Below are positions 1 to 36,260 of a stretch of 64,000 bases of DNA, piece after piece (within the stretch, counting starts at the first letter, position 1; each line of letters starts with the position of its first letter). Where the stretch lies: contig JAUIRK010000945.1 of NCBI GenBank assembly GCA_030549495.1, positions 1,509,501 to 1,573,500 on the forward strand, in the 5' to 3' direction. Under the pieces are notes generated by a model. It did not search any database. It was given only the letters and a program-made list of their open reading frames with translations, and had not been told where the DNA came from. The position numbers and the translations under genes were made by a program. Source of the DNA: Nectonema munidae. Taxonomy: Eukaryota > Nematomorpha > Nectonematoida > Nectonematidae.

Positions 1-25314
<25,314 letters not shown>

Positions 25315-25702
25315 CTAAAACAGCAAAATCACATATGGTAACGAGAAAACATGCACAATGTCCACGCTTAACCCTTTTGATCTCAGGAAAAGAAGATGCT
25401 ATTCAGTATCGTTGAGTATCCGAACAACAGGCATGTCTACCTAAAGAAGGAAGTTTTCACGTAGGCGAACACTCGTTTATCCTAAACCCCTTTTTCAGGC
25501 ATTTACTTTCCAAGATAAATCCTTTGCTTTTCTTTTTCAATGAATTTTAATATAAATTAAACCCGGTTTCAGACACTGATGACACATTGTATCTGGAAGG
25601 GAGTTAACGATCAGAATATTCGGACGATATCTCATGTAAAGCAGAAGAGTTGTATTAAACGCGTTTATAAACGTAGACAATTCATATTTTTATGAATATG
25701 TG

Positions 25703-25830
25703 GTGAGGAAGCATGAGTAAGGTTGGAAAGATAGCGGGTTTCCATAACTCAGGGTCTTGGGTTCGATCCCGCATCAAGCCTACTTTCCCTACCTTCTCAA
25801 TGAAAACGCCCCACGGTACAAATATACAAG
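25703..25830 (+). repeat. tRNA-derived SINE, copy 1
   Basis: A tRNA-like B box (GGGTTCGATCCC) lies 3' of a degenerate A box (gagtaaggttgga), followed by GCATCAAGCCTACTTT. The same body appears at 28317, 42830 (reverse), 47336 and 63893. It lacks a proper acceptor stem, so it is not a working tRNA gene. Confidence 0.65.
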
Positions 25831-26394
25831 TCACTCCTCCTATTTACTGAATTTTAGGCTAAAATTACCTTTAACTTCGTGAAAAATAAATTCTTTCTCT
25901 TCTATCCCTATTTGAATTAAATTGCCTATATTATTTACATTACGAAGCCTATATATATATATATAAGACCATATATATATAAGGCAGCGTTTATTGCTCA
26001 GATATAATAGACAAACACCCATTTATATTATAAGTATATATAAATCCATACACAAGAATGGATATTTCTGGCATATCTCACTGAAAAATGGGATGTCTTG
26101 AGAAGCAATTTATTTTGCACCCATGAGAATGTGGTGGTATACAGAAGTGTTGTAGATATTTGAGTCAGATCACTGCGGATCTTAGCCACCGACCCCCAAC
26201 TTGGGGATAAGGTGTAGACAAAAAAGAAGACTCAACACTTGGATGATAATCTTGCATGAGACGAAATTGATTGCTCCAAAAAATGATATAAATAACAATA
26301 ATAAAATAATAGAATATATATATTCTTATACCCGCTTGTATTTACTGCATAAAGTTCGCTTCAAACTTTTTAAGCTGTGTTGTCTGAATGACAA

Positions 26395-26583
26395 TCATAA
26401 GAAGAAGAAGAAGAAGAAGAATTTATTTGAAATCGGGAAAAAAATATTTTTGAGGGGTGAATGTTTTTTTTTTTAAAAAACAAACACTTTTAAAAAAAAA
26501 AATATTTTTTTACCCCCTTCCCCCCGGGAGGCCCCGGCGGGGTGTTTTTTTTATATTTTTTTTATGATAAGAAGAAAAGGGAG

Positions 26584-26619
<36 letters not shown>

Positions 26620-26679
26620 AAAACAATCATCCTCACCCACCCATTAATAATATTATAATAAATAAAAATAAAAAGGAGG

Positions 26680-26725
<46 letters not shown>

Positions 26726-26732
26726 AAATAAA

Positions 26733-26781
<49 letters not shown>

Positions 26782-27093
26782 AACAAACAAAAAAAAAAAA
26801 ATTATTTAAAATTTAAAGAAATTTAAAAAAAAAAATAAAAAAACATTAAAATATAAATAATAATAAAAAATAATAAAAAATATTAAAAAAAAATTTAAAA
26901 ATAAAAAATTGTTAATAATTTATAAAAAAAAAATAAAAAAAAAAAAAACAAAAAACACACCCCCCCAATCTTCCAAAATTCTTTCATTTTTAAGAATTTT
27001 ATTTATGAATAAAAAGAAAAAAAATATTCCTAAAAAAAATTTTTTCATAAAAATTATTTCTAAAAAAAAAAAAATAAAAGAAGGAAAAAAAAA

Positions 27094-27135
<42 letters not shown>

Positions 27136-27180
27136 AAAAAAAAAAAAATATATAAAAAAATAATTTAAAAAAAAAAAGAA
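26395..27180. repeat. Poly-A / low-complexity block
   Basis: Nearly 800 bp made almost wholly of adenine runs with short C or G islands (ccccccttcccccc-like near 26515, ccccccc near 26960). Composition changes abruptly at both edges. It may be genuine A-rich DNA, or consensus error or gap-fill in the assembly. Open frames in it mean nothing. Confidence 0.85.
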
Positions 27181-27369
27181 AATAGGCGTTGATATGATGG
27201 ACCAGAGACGGACCGATCAGAAATGCGATTACCATGAAAAATTTGAGCTGGCAGGTAAACATATAAAGAAGCCATATAAAAAAGTATCGTAACAAAATTG
27301 AAATCATAGAGAATTTCAGTATTTATTATAGCTTGGTTTTTTCGTACGTAAATTTGAAACGTATCGTTA

Positions 27370-27450
27370 TGCCCCCAGTGAAGGCGACTTTTGGGAATAC
27401 ACTCGCCGCTGTAATTAGGGTCGCGAACGTGGAGTTGAGAACCTGTGTCT
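27370..27450. repeat. Decayed hAT-type MITE terminus
   Basis: Reverse-complemented, the patch has the layout of hAT non-autonomous ends (ggttctcaactccacgttcg followed by gaccc). It is too short and diverged to define ends. The open frame at 27165-27569 over it resembles no protein I know. Confidence 0.3.
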
Positions 27451-27898
27451 TGGACTAAGACGAATTTGTGCTGTTTTTTTGCAGCAAAAGGGAAGCACGG
27501 AATAAGCATATATTTGAACCATAATAGAGGAATATGGTGAATAAATATGAATAAGAAATATTTGAACAAAATAAAAGTGTCATTCTCTACCTCTTCGGCT
27601 CAAGAAACCTGTGAATAATAAAAAAATAATGTGTCAATCTAATAGAGGTACAAACTATAAAACATAATATTTAACTTGTTAAAACATACTTTTTGTCTTT
27701 GTTCTCAAATGAATAACGAAATGAATGCTTCTAACGGCATTGACCAAAATAAAGTAATCAATTGTACGGACACTTTACCAGTAAGATAGGTTTTAAGCCA
27801 GTTGTTACAAGTGTGAGATGTGAGTGCTATTTACTCAATTTTGTCTCCAATTTTCCCTATTTTACTCATCAGTGTTAGGAACATTTAACCCTTTAGGG

Positions 27899-28010
27899 AC
27901 CGGTGGAATACTGGTGTCCCAAAAAATTGAAATCGTCTGCTTTAGATATATAAAATTACATTGAAAAATAAAGCCGACGATTAGTCTTCAAAATTCTGGT
28001 CCTTAAAGAG
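27899..28010. mobile_element. TTAA-flanked MITE, copy b (CCCTTTAGGGACC termini)
   Basis: The left TTAA at 27895-27898 is followed by CCCTTTAGGGACCGG. The right end (reverse-complemented CTCTTTAAGGACCAG) is its imperfect inverted repeat. The interior carries aaatcgtctgcttt and, inverted, gccgacgatt. The right TTAA has mutated. This is the most diverged copy. Confidence 0.65.
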
Positions 28011-28316
28011 TGAACAACAAATAAATTCAACAACATACACACGCAAATATTATATATTTATGTTCAGGCCCGTAATCAGGCCTAATAATGATAATTCCAA
28101 TAAAATTTTGAAAATTTTCCCAATTTAAATGAATCTAAGAGAACATATGAAGTTGTCTCTTCTATAAAGCAATTTAGAGATAAAGAGAAGATCGGGTATA
28201 GAGATTTAGGCGCTCTGATATTTAACATGCCCTAAAAAAATTCTGGTTGCGGGATATATATGAAAATGAGTTATAGCGATTTTACTAAAAATAAAGGTTA
28301 TTCCTCAAATTATATT

Positions 28317-28410
28317 TAATGGTAAGGGTGCTTAGATAAGTGGCTTCCATACCACAGGTATTGCGTTCGATATCAAGCTTTCTTTGCTCATAGTTCAAAT
28401 ATTATTTCAT
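28317..28410 (+). repeat. tRNA-derived SINE, copy 2 (degenerate)
   Basis: ggtaagggtgcttagataag, then gtattgcgttcgatatcaag, a decayed B box, then ctttctttgctcatagttc as in the copy at 47336. The 3' end is not defined. Confidence 0.5.
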
Positions 28411-28638
28411 AATTGGGCAGATGACAGGAATGTCAAGACCAGGAATCAAACATGGGTGGCCGCATCAAGGGGAAACGCTTCAACCAAAAGGCCATCGCAC
28501 AGCAAGTCAATTGGACTTCTAAATATATCGACATTAATATTGTTTTGAGACCGAATTGTTAGTAAACCAGGTTATCTGTCGACGGGCTATTAGCAGACAA
28601 ACTTCAACGTTATATAAGATTTTCCAATCTTAACTTAA

Positions 28639-28757
28639 CCCATTTACGGCCAATGTTCCTATTTTGGAACATAAGTAATTTCATTTTCATCTGCTTTTTC
28701 CAATCCAAAAAGTCTGCGTTTTTTTAGTTATCGTCTGCTTTGTTGGCCTTAAATGGG
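28639..28757. mobile_element. TTAA-flanked MITE, copy c (CCCATTTACGGCC termini)
   Basis: Left TTAA at 28635-28638, then CCCATTTACGGCCAATGTTC. The right end is GGCCTTAAATGGG, followed by a mutated TAA. The interior holds catctgctttttc, gtctgcgttttttt and tcgtctgctttg. Same termini as copies f and g. Confidence 0.8.
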
Positions 28758-28876
28758 TAACGTATTTAAAAATCTTTTTAGTGTACAATGTTTTGTATTT
28801 GTTTATTGACAAGTTGAGGAAGAAGCTGTTATTAGTAGCATTGCCAATAACTTACTAAAAATTGGTGAGATATTAA

Positions 28877-28982
28877 CCGGTTAACTTTATATAAATATCA
28901 TCGTCTGCGTTTATCAATGCTTTTTAATATAAATCGTCTGCTTTGCATTAGATATCGTCTGATTACTCTGTTAGTTAACGCG
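28877..28982. mobile_element. TTAA-flanked MITE, copy d (CCGGTTAAC termini)
   Basis: TTAA at 28873-28876, then CCGGTTAACTTTATATAAAT. The interior has catcgtctgcgtttatcaat, aaatcgtctgctttgcatta and gatatcgtctgatta, almost identical to copy h. The right end is GTTAACGCG, then TTAA at 28983-28986, which is also the left target site of copy e. Confidence 0.75.
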
Positions 28983-28986
28983 TTAA

Positions 28987-29371
28987 CCCTTTTGTGACCA
29001 AAAAAATCAGGCGATATTTATTAAAAAGCAGAAGATTCATATACAAAACAATTTGAATAAGCAAACGAGGGTAAAATTGATCTATCATATATAGCCATAT
29101 GTAGAAGCCTTCAAAAAGCCAGCAGTACCTTGTGGTGGATTTTTGCGGGTTGGCTGAAATTACACTATTTTATCGCTGCTGCTGCGAAAGTGTAACAAAA
29201 TTTTACACTTTTCACCGAGAGTATTTGCTTTTATGGTAATACTCTCTCAATTTAAACAATGCCTTGTTTTGAACTGATAGATTATACTCATATAAAGATA
29301 GTATAATCTAGGGGCTAACAACAACAACAACAACATCTATCATATATGATGATACACTGGTCACGAAAGGG
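28987..29371. mobile_element. TTAA-flanked MITE, copy e, interrupted by a SINE-like insert
   Basis: Termini CCCTTTTGTGACC / GGTCACGAAAGGG as in copy a, with TTAA at 28983-28986 and 29372-29375. Removing the 242-bp insert and one 13-bp target duplicate leaves 130 bp, the same length as copy a. It lies in the opposite orientation to copy a. Confidence 0.85.
29093..29334 (+). mobile_element. SINE-like or LINE-tail retroposon with (AAC)n tail
   Basis: A 242-bp insert flanked by the 13-bp direct repeat ATCTATCATATAT (29080-29092 and 29335-29347). It ends in ggggctaacaacaacaacaa, a short-repeat tail typical of LINE-mobilised retroposons. The body has two hairpin-forming segments (agtgtaacaaaattttacact and gagagtattt...aatactctc). 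No coding region and no clear tRNA promoter. Family unknown to me. Confidence 0.8.
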
Positions 29372-30266
29372 TTAAGTTTAAAATATTCATTTTCCAAACC
29401 TCCTAAATAAGAAATTATTTGAGCTTTAACATTTTGCTTACTATCCACATAATTGCTTTGCCCACCTTAGGCTTTTTATCATGATAAAGTATCTTGTTTT
29501 GTGGATTTGTTTAGGATTTTAACTGTCTCTTATTCATACCCACTATATTTTATACCAGTAACACACTCCCCTTTGAGGAAGAGCGCATTCTCGTAATAAA
29601 TATGAAGTAAAAGGCTCAAAAAGGTTTTCATTCAAGTTTTAAGTTTTTTTAAAGATTCAATTCAACTTCAAATAGAATAACAATATAATGTAAAAAAACA
29701 TTTTTTTACGTGTAATATGACAAATGATAGACTTTTAAAGTAAATTGAACCATGATGCATCGCTAAAAGGAAAAGTTACGCTTAGACGCTAAAATTGAAC
29801 ATGTGGTGGCATCCGCTATCTTTTGCTTCCTCTTCTTTTTCTTTTTTGTAAATTGGAAACTTTTAAAAGCTTTCAAATTTCAAGAAAAAAAACAAAAAGA
29901 CGAGCACATTTTAAATTAATCGAAAAAATAGGATCTCAAAATGAAAAATGACGAATTTAAAAGGTAAAAAAGGACGAACCTAAAGCGAAAATACTCTATA
30001 AATATTTTTTTTAATTTTCCATTCTTCTTTTTTCTGGTTGCCAAAGTTATTTCTAATTTGTTCAAAAAAATTAAATCTTCAAAAAGTTTTGCGATTCCAC
30101 TTTATTTCGACATTTTGAACTGCGAGAATTGAATGAGAGTATAAACAAAAATTTTTTATATATATTTTTCATTGTAAGTTTTATTTATTCGTTAAATACT
30201 TTTTGCTTAACTTTATAAAAAAAAAATTTTTTTTGTAAATTTTTGATTTTTTTAACTGCCTTTTAA

Positions 30267-30394
30267 CCCATTTACGGCCAATGTTCCTATTTTGGAAATA
30301 AGTAATTTCATCTTCGTCTGCTTTTTTCAATGACTTTGAATATAAATCGTCTGCGTTTTTTAGATATCGTCTGCTTTGCTTGGCCTTAAATGGG
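30267..30394. mobile_element. TTAA-flanked MITE, copy f (CCCATTTACGGCC termini)
   Basis: 128 bp between TTAA at 30263-30266 and 30395-30398. Termini CCCATTTACGGCCAATGTTC and GGCCTTAAATGGG. Three internal motifs: ttcgtctgctttt, aaatcgtctgcgtttt and tatcgtctgctttg. A well-preserved copy. Confidence 0.88.
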
Positions 30395-31037
30395 TTAAAA
30401 CAAAGTACATATGTTTTTCGTTTATTTCGGCAAAACGTTGCATCCTATGCATGACTAAGAAAGCACAGTAGGAATAAAGTGGTAAAGAGGGGCCATACTT
30501 ACACTAACCAAAATAGAGGAAGAAGCATAAACGCATGGCAGTTGGAATAAAAGGGAGAGAATGACAATGGCAACGCCGACAAAAGCTTTATATACATTAC
30601 ACTCGATTTCACATTCAAAATCTCTCTCATCCAGAGAGCCAGCAATGCAGCATCACAAAAAGGAGAAAAAGTAATTAAAAATGGAAGGATAGATAGGGAG
30701 GGATATTTGGCAAAAGAGTTCTTCAAAGTGTGTGCGAGCATCATAGCATTGATAGGGGGATTTGGCTACGAGGGAGTTGTTGATATCAACTAATATATGC
30801 AGAATATAAAAATTTGCCTGCCTGCCTGCCTGTCTGTATATACAAAAGATTAATCAGAGAAAGGCAAAGTATTGAAACTTTTTATCGGCAAAAAGACACA
30901 GAGTGATTGATTTCCACGCTTTTTAGGCTTAGATATACGTCACTGGGGAACGAAATCGGCCGTTCAAACGAGTGACATGCACAATCCAAAGCCGTGACAC
31001 AATTCTTCACCGTTGGCTAGTATATACATATATATAT

Positions 31038-31212
31038 ACCATTTTTACTTCAAAATTGTCTTCCTTCAAATATAAATCGTCAGTCGTTTTTCGATTCTAA
31101 TTTGTCTTTTTACAGAAGGCGCATTTAGAACTGACAAAAGACAAATTTGAATTTAAAAAAGACATTTTAGAACTTAAAAAAGATAATTTAGAAGTAAAAA
31201 TGTTACGATATA
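31038..31212. repeat. Small foldback (inverted-repeat) element
   Basis: The left arm ataccatttttacttcaaaa and the right arm ttagaagtaaaaatgttacg are inverted. Inner units aaaagac and aatttagaa repeat as in the large foldback at 55882-56740. A lone arm occurs at 23520-23570. Non-coding. Confidence 0.6.
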
Positions 31213-32652
31213 TTATGTTGTTAGTTAATATAGGTAAAGTTTAGCTGTATACAGTAGTGAATCCTCTTTAATGCGAAAAGAAAGTTCAAAAAGACTATTC
31301 GAATAATGAAATAACAGAGATTGTGAAAAAAATCAATAATCTTGATGTCAAATTTTACGAAGCCAATATAATAGCATAAAACTACTTAGAAATTTGCAAT
31401 ATAAATCAAATATTCTATGAAAGAGGTCAAATAGTTAGCTATTTTCAATAAAAAAAATTTGTTAGCCATTTCATCTTTCCTTTGTTCAAAGAGGAAACGA
31501 GAAGGAAAAACTTTTTAACGCTGTGAAGTCCAGAATTTTGAAGCCTCATCCGCTTTCTTTTTCACAGTCGAACCTCGAAAATCCGTCACCCGATTTTCCG
31601 GCACCCTCAACATCCGTCATGTTATTTTTGGTAACGGAAATTTTCTTTTTATTTTTACCTCGAAGTTCCGCCAGTCTGAACATCCGTCTCCGTCATCAAA
31701 TTTTAGTAATCAATGAATAATTTTAATATAAAAATTGTCTCGATATTCCGTCTCTCGATATTGGGTCAACTTGGTGCACACATTCTTGTGATTTTTTGGT
31801 GATGACTTCGCAAATGTTCTTTTCAGAAAGAAAAGGCAAATCTTTTGAGTTATCATTTAGCTGTCACAATCTTTATGACACATCTCTCTCTTTCATCAAT
31901 CATTTTTATTATTTATCAGAAGTATTAATCAATTTCCCAAATAATTGTCTTAAGAGCCATTTATTTCAATTGAAATGAAGAATTTTTTGAAATAATATTG
32001 AATTATTCAAAGTGTGTTGCAATTATAGTAATTAAAAGAAAATATTATTGAGCTATTCACGAAAAAGTTTTATTTTATAATTATATTTTTTTTATTTGGT
32101 GTATGAAACTTCCCACCCTCCTTAAATGATACTTATTTGGTTGAAAAAAAAAGTCTTACACGGCAAACTTTTGGGTATATAAAAGAAGTTACATAAAGTT
32201 GAACAGTTATGTAAATCATTATTTAAACTTTAATAGGATAATATGAAAAAATATAAGCTCCTATCTTTTTTGATTGACTGTCGATTCAGCACATGAGTAG
32301 CCCAAAATATAGTGACAAGGTTATATTTTAGGCTGATAAATTCCTTCCATTAAAAAATCGTTTTTTAGATGAGGACAAAAAAGTTTAATTTTAGTTTTTG
32401 CTTTGTATTTTAAATGGGGTCTTTTGCGAAAAGGGGTTTTAGTATAATCTGGATTTTAACGTAGGTGATTAATTTTATATTTTTTTCTCTTTTCATATAG
32501 GATTTCAACTCAATGACTATTATAAAAATAAAATTCGATAAACTTTTATTTCAAAACAAGATTTATTGTATTTGTTGGTATTTTAGAATATTTTTAAACT
32601 CTATTTTATTTTATGCTTAAGATTATTATTACTTTTTTAATGGCTTCTTTAA

Positions 32653-32781
32653 CCCATTTACGACCAAGCAAAGCAGACGATATCTAAAAAAAACGCAGAC
32701 GATTTATATTCAGTCATTGAAAAAAGCAGACGAAGAAAAAATTACTTATGTTCCCAAATAGGAACATTGGTCGTAAATGGG
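32653..32781. mobile_element. TTAA-flanked MITE, copy g, inside the Tigger element
   Basis: 129 bp between TTAA at 32649-32652 and 32782-32785, reverse orientation to copy f. Ends CCCATTTACGACC and GGTCGTAAATGGG. It sits directly upstream of the surviving transposase coding sequence, so it inserted after the Tigger. Confidence 0.9.
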
Positions 32782-32785
32782 TTAA

Positions 32786-34350
32786 AACAAGAAATACGCT
32801 TACGTACTGATTTATTAATAGAAAAAAAACATTCAATATACGTGTATAAAAGGGAAAAATCTGCAGCGAGCCACACTGAAATAGCAGACTTTTTTTCAAA
32901 GCAATGGGGTGTGATTATTATTGGTCGCACGACTATTCGAGATATTCTGAGAAATAGTAAGAAGTGGGTCCCAGAAGCAGGCTATACTTCAGGGCGATCA
33001 GCTAAAAATATTAAGTTGGAAGAAGCTCTTATGCTTTGGTTTAATGGAATGAGGTCAAAAAATGCGTCTATAACGGACATGATGTTACTAGAAAAAGCTC
33101 AGGATTTCGGTAAAAGTTTAGAAATCATTAACTTTTCATACTCTAGACTCTAGAGCAGTGGTTCCCAACCGGGGGTCCATGGAAGAATTTCAAGGGGTCC
33201 ATGGAAATTCTACTTCAAACTACTTATGCTGAATCTCCTTTAATATACTTCTAATATATATATTTAGAGCTTTTTTAAATAAATATTTTCTTCTCTTTTT
33301 TAAAATTTCATATTTTGAATGTTTATATATCCTTTTTATTAGTTACAATATTTTTGAAAAATTTATATAGTGAAAGCGCCCATAAAAATACGTTAGAGAT
33401 AGGGGGTCAAAAGTTAAGAGAAAAGCTGGCAAATTTAGATCCAGCTACTATTTATAACTGTGATGAGACGGGGTTGTTTTATAAACTTCAACCTGATAGC
33501 ACTTTACCAGCAGCTCCAGTGAAAGAAGAGAAAAAATGTAAAGATCGTTTGACCATACTTTTATACTCAAACAGTGATGGCTCTCACAAACTCAAAAGCC
33601 CTTTGTAATTGGAAAAAGAAGAAGACGTCGTTGTTTCGGAAAAAAGTTTGACCCTTTTATTTATGTTGAATATTCATATAACACAAAAGCCTGGATGACA
33701 GGCATCTTGTTTCAAAATTGGCCAACAAAACTCAATAAGAAAATGAAAATAAGTGGCAAAAACATAACTTTACTGTGTGATAATGCCTCGCGTCACAAAA
33801 CAAAAGAATTTTCAAACATTAACATTATTTTTCTTCCTCCAAACACAACTACATATATCCAACCTATGGATGCTGGAATTATAAAAAGTTTCAAAGCCCA
33901 TTATAGGAAGCTTCAAACAAGACATTTCATAACTTGTCTTGAAAATAATGAGCTTCCTAACGTGTCCGTAAGATCTGCTTTAGAAACGATAAAGACAGCT
34001 TGGAGCAATGTTACACCTTATATCTATAATATTTAATTGCTGGTCTCACACCTGCATTTTACCCTTAGCATCCGACCACTTACAAAACACTCATGCAACA
34101 CTCGCAACTTTAGAAGACCTTCAAAGTAATTTAGATCTTTTCGCTGAAAATGTCAAAATCCTTCTTATGAATACATTTCTGCTTCCCAATTGGTTGATGT
34201 CGATGATAATAATATAGAAGTTACTCCTTTACTCAATGATGAAGAGATATGGAAATTGTGAAAGAGTTTGAACCTACTAGCGATTCTTCTAGTGAAGATC
34301 CACATGACGAAAAGAAAATTTTAGGACAAGTTGCTCCACAGAGACATTAG
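32786..34350 (+). pseudogene. Tigger-type DDE transposase, broken
   Basis: The N-terminal part (32786-33153) has a helix-turn-helix region: KREKSAASHTEIADFFSKQW and GRTTIRDILRNSKKW. After an insertion the core continues. The catalytic Asp residues are visible in NCDETGLFY (near 33462), LLCDNASRH (near 33779) and QPMDAGIIKSF (near 33869), with about 30 residues between the second and third, as in the pogo family. The C-terminal acidic tail ends at a stop near 34348. Frame changes lie near 33600 and 34020, with at least one more near 34245. It is a DNA-transposon relic, not a host gene. Confidence 0.85.
33153..33350 (+). mobile_element. hAT-type MITE fragment inside Tigger transposase
   Basis: CAGTGGTTCCCAACCGGGGG at 33156 is a textbook hAT terminus, and ggggtccatgg is repeated just inside. 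No matching right terminus is visible, so the 3' end was lost. Transposase-like sequence resumes by about 33375. The 3' limit is approximate. Confidence 0.65.
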
Positions 34351-35036
34351 CCCTGATATCTTTTTTTACAACTTTAACAGCCCCTTTATGTTATTAAATG
34401 AAAAAAATTAAGTCATATTGTTTATTTCTAGTCTAAATCATTATTTTTGAAAACATTAATAATAATTTGGTAATTCAATATATCAAATAGTTTTAGCAAA
34501 ATTAAATGTGCATTTATATATGCTTCTATGTTCCGTCAGCCTCGATAATCCGTCTATTTTTTAAGAAACGCACCTTGACGGAACAACGAGGTTTGACTGT
34601 ATTTAAAAAAGTATATGATTTCCATTCCTTGGTACACACACCGGTGTCACACTGACCCTCAAGGGATTAAGGAAGTCCGTTATAACGAGAGACTTACGCG
34701 TAAATTAATTTGATTTCATTATTTTGAATTTTCGTATTTTTGTCACTGTTTTGTCATGTCAACACCTCTTTGATAATAAAACAAATGCAGAGCATGCAGT
34801 CATGACAAAATTTTTCGCGGATTTGGAACTTAAAATGCAATTATTAAGTGCGCGATCAAAAGAATGCAAAAAAACTATAAAAAATCTTAGGTAGTTGACG
34901 TGAAGTTCTGCGGGTGTTTTGTTTCTTCCTTCCTTTCTTTGTATTGGAGTGAAACAAATAAACTTGATTTAAAAAGAAATAAAAATCTAGTTTACAAAAT
35001 TAGTATCAATTCACCTAATTCACTAACTAACATGTA

Positions 35037-35481
35037 GCTAGGGATTGCACCCCAAAAGCTTTTTTCCCTCCCCAAGGAGCGGGGACCCTGAAGTAAATTT
35101 TTTCTCACCTCGAGGATTCCCCAGGGAAAAAAATATTTTTTTTATCAAGAAGAACACTAAAATTTTGAGATGATTTATTCAAAATTGTTCAAATAATAAA
35201 ATTTTAAAAACAATAATCCTGAGAGAGTCTGTTTTTGTTTCTGTGAATTTAACCGGTTATCGACCACAGTCGAAATATGTCGAGTTTACAAAAATATGAA
35301 TCGTCTGCTTTTATCAATGCTTTTTAATACAAATCTTCTGCTTTACATTAAATATCGTCTGATTATTCTGGTCGATAACGGGTTAATCTTGTATTTTTCC
35401 CCGGGAAAAAAGAGATTTTCCACTAGGAGCGGGGAGGCTTTTTCTTCGGCGAGACGGGGTCCCTGGGGTGCAATCTCTACA
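35037..35481. mobile_element. hAT-like MITE with 8-bp target duplication, itself interrupted
   Basis: The left end gctaGGGATTGCACCCCA and the right end TGGGGTGCAATCTCTACA are inverted repeats. Matching aggagcgggg and ccccgggaaaaaa blocks lie inside. Flanks AACATGTA (35029-35036) and AACATGGA (35482-35489) differ at one base. A 130-bp TTAA MITE sits inside, leaving about 310 bp of its own. Confidence 0.75.
35253..35382. mobile_element. TTAA-flanked MITE, copy h (CCGGTTATCGACC termini)
   Basis: 130 bp between TTAA at 35249-35252 and 35383-35386, inserted in the hAT-like MITE. Ends CCGGTTATCGACCA and TGGTCGATAACGGG. The interior motifs tcgtctgcttttatcaatg, atcttctgctttacatt and atatcgtctgatta closely match copy d although the termini differ. 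Confidence 0.88.
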
Positions 35482-35924
35482 AACATGGAGTATGAGGAAA
35501 ACTGGCTTACTATCAAAGGAGCGACATGACAAAAAGGTGACAAAAATACAAAGGAGTGTCAACAAAAAATACTGTTCAAATTATCAATTTAAATTGCCGA
35601 CTAATTTAAATTACTTTATCATTATAAAAAAAACTTTTATACTTATCTAACAAAAATTAAGCTTATGATCTACGTGTTTCCTTATTAATCAACTTTCTGT
35701 TTTATTATTATTATTATTATTGGTTTTTGAAAACTCCCCTATTTAGAACTCTAAGATGATTTTTCAATGGAAAATTGGTATTATTCTAAATTGAAGGGGA
35801 TTTCGGTATCAAGCGAGAAAAACCAGGGCAATCCTGAAAACTCGAACATATGGAAAACGTACAAATAACTAACTGTCTAATTAGTTAAGCAAATTCATTA
35901 TCAAATTAATTAAGTTGTTTTGTG

Positions 35925-36260
35925 GCGTTCGCACCCATCCTTTCGGATATCGTGGCCCGCCCGGAATGCTGAGTCCAAGTCTAACTGGACTTTCCATCCC
36001 ACTAAACACCTATCGGCCCTTGTTACAAAAGAATAGCTATACCTTGTTATATATATTATTTTACAAGAATTTATGTGACAATATATAAATACAACTGAGT
36101 GAAAGATACAATCCTAACGCGAACGCTCCCATTTTGGGAAACAAACTGATTGTCTAGTGATAGCTTGATTACTAACCACGTAGAATCGCGTCGCTAGAGC
36201 ACTACCTAACCGTAAAAACCTTTGAATTCTTCAGAGGAAGAAAACTAGGGTAAAAAACCA
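35925..36260 (-). repeat. Dispersed repeat family R, copy 2 (intact layout)
   Basis: The reverse complement runs from ggttttttaccctagttttc through cttcctctgaagaattcaaa, gttagtaatcaagctatcac, cattcttgtaaaat-like sequence and gactcagcattccgggcggg to gggtgcgaacgccacaaaac. This copy lacks the foldback present in copy 3 and so represents the empty site. No terminal inverted repeat seen. Confidence 0.75.

Larger units (their letters stand above)
31565..34599 (+). mobile_element. pogo/Tigger-like DNA transposon with insertions
   Basis: Ends CAGTCGAACCTCG and, inverted, CAGTCAAACCTCG, the usual Tigger-type terminus. 3,035 bp including a 129-bp TTAA MITE at 32653-32781 and hAT-like DNA around 33153-33350. 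Subterminal copies of aatccgtc / gataatccgtc occur at both ends. TA follows the right end but not the left. The transposase is broken by frame changes and the insertions, so the element is inactive. Confidence 0.88.

Noticed and set aside
25735-25800. Possible tRNA genes at GGTTCGATCCC sites (also 42880, 47380)
   Set aside because: There is a B box but no acceptor stem or anticodon arm, and the same non-tRNA body follows each. They are SINE copies.
26562-26786. Poly-Phe open frame
   Set aside because: Reads through adenine runs in the low-complexity block.
27165-27569. Minus-strand 134-codon open frame as a host exon
   Set aside because: No domain is recognised. Part of it covers decayed hAT-like DNA and part the poly-A block.
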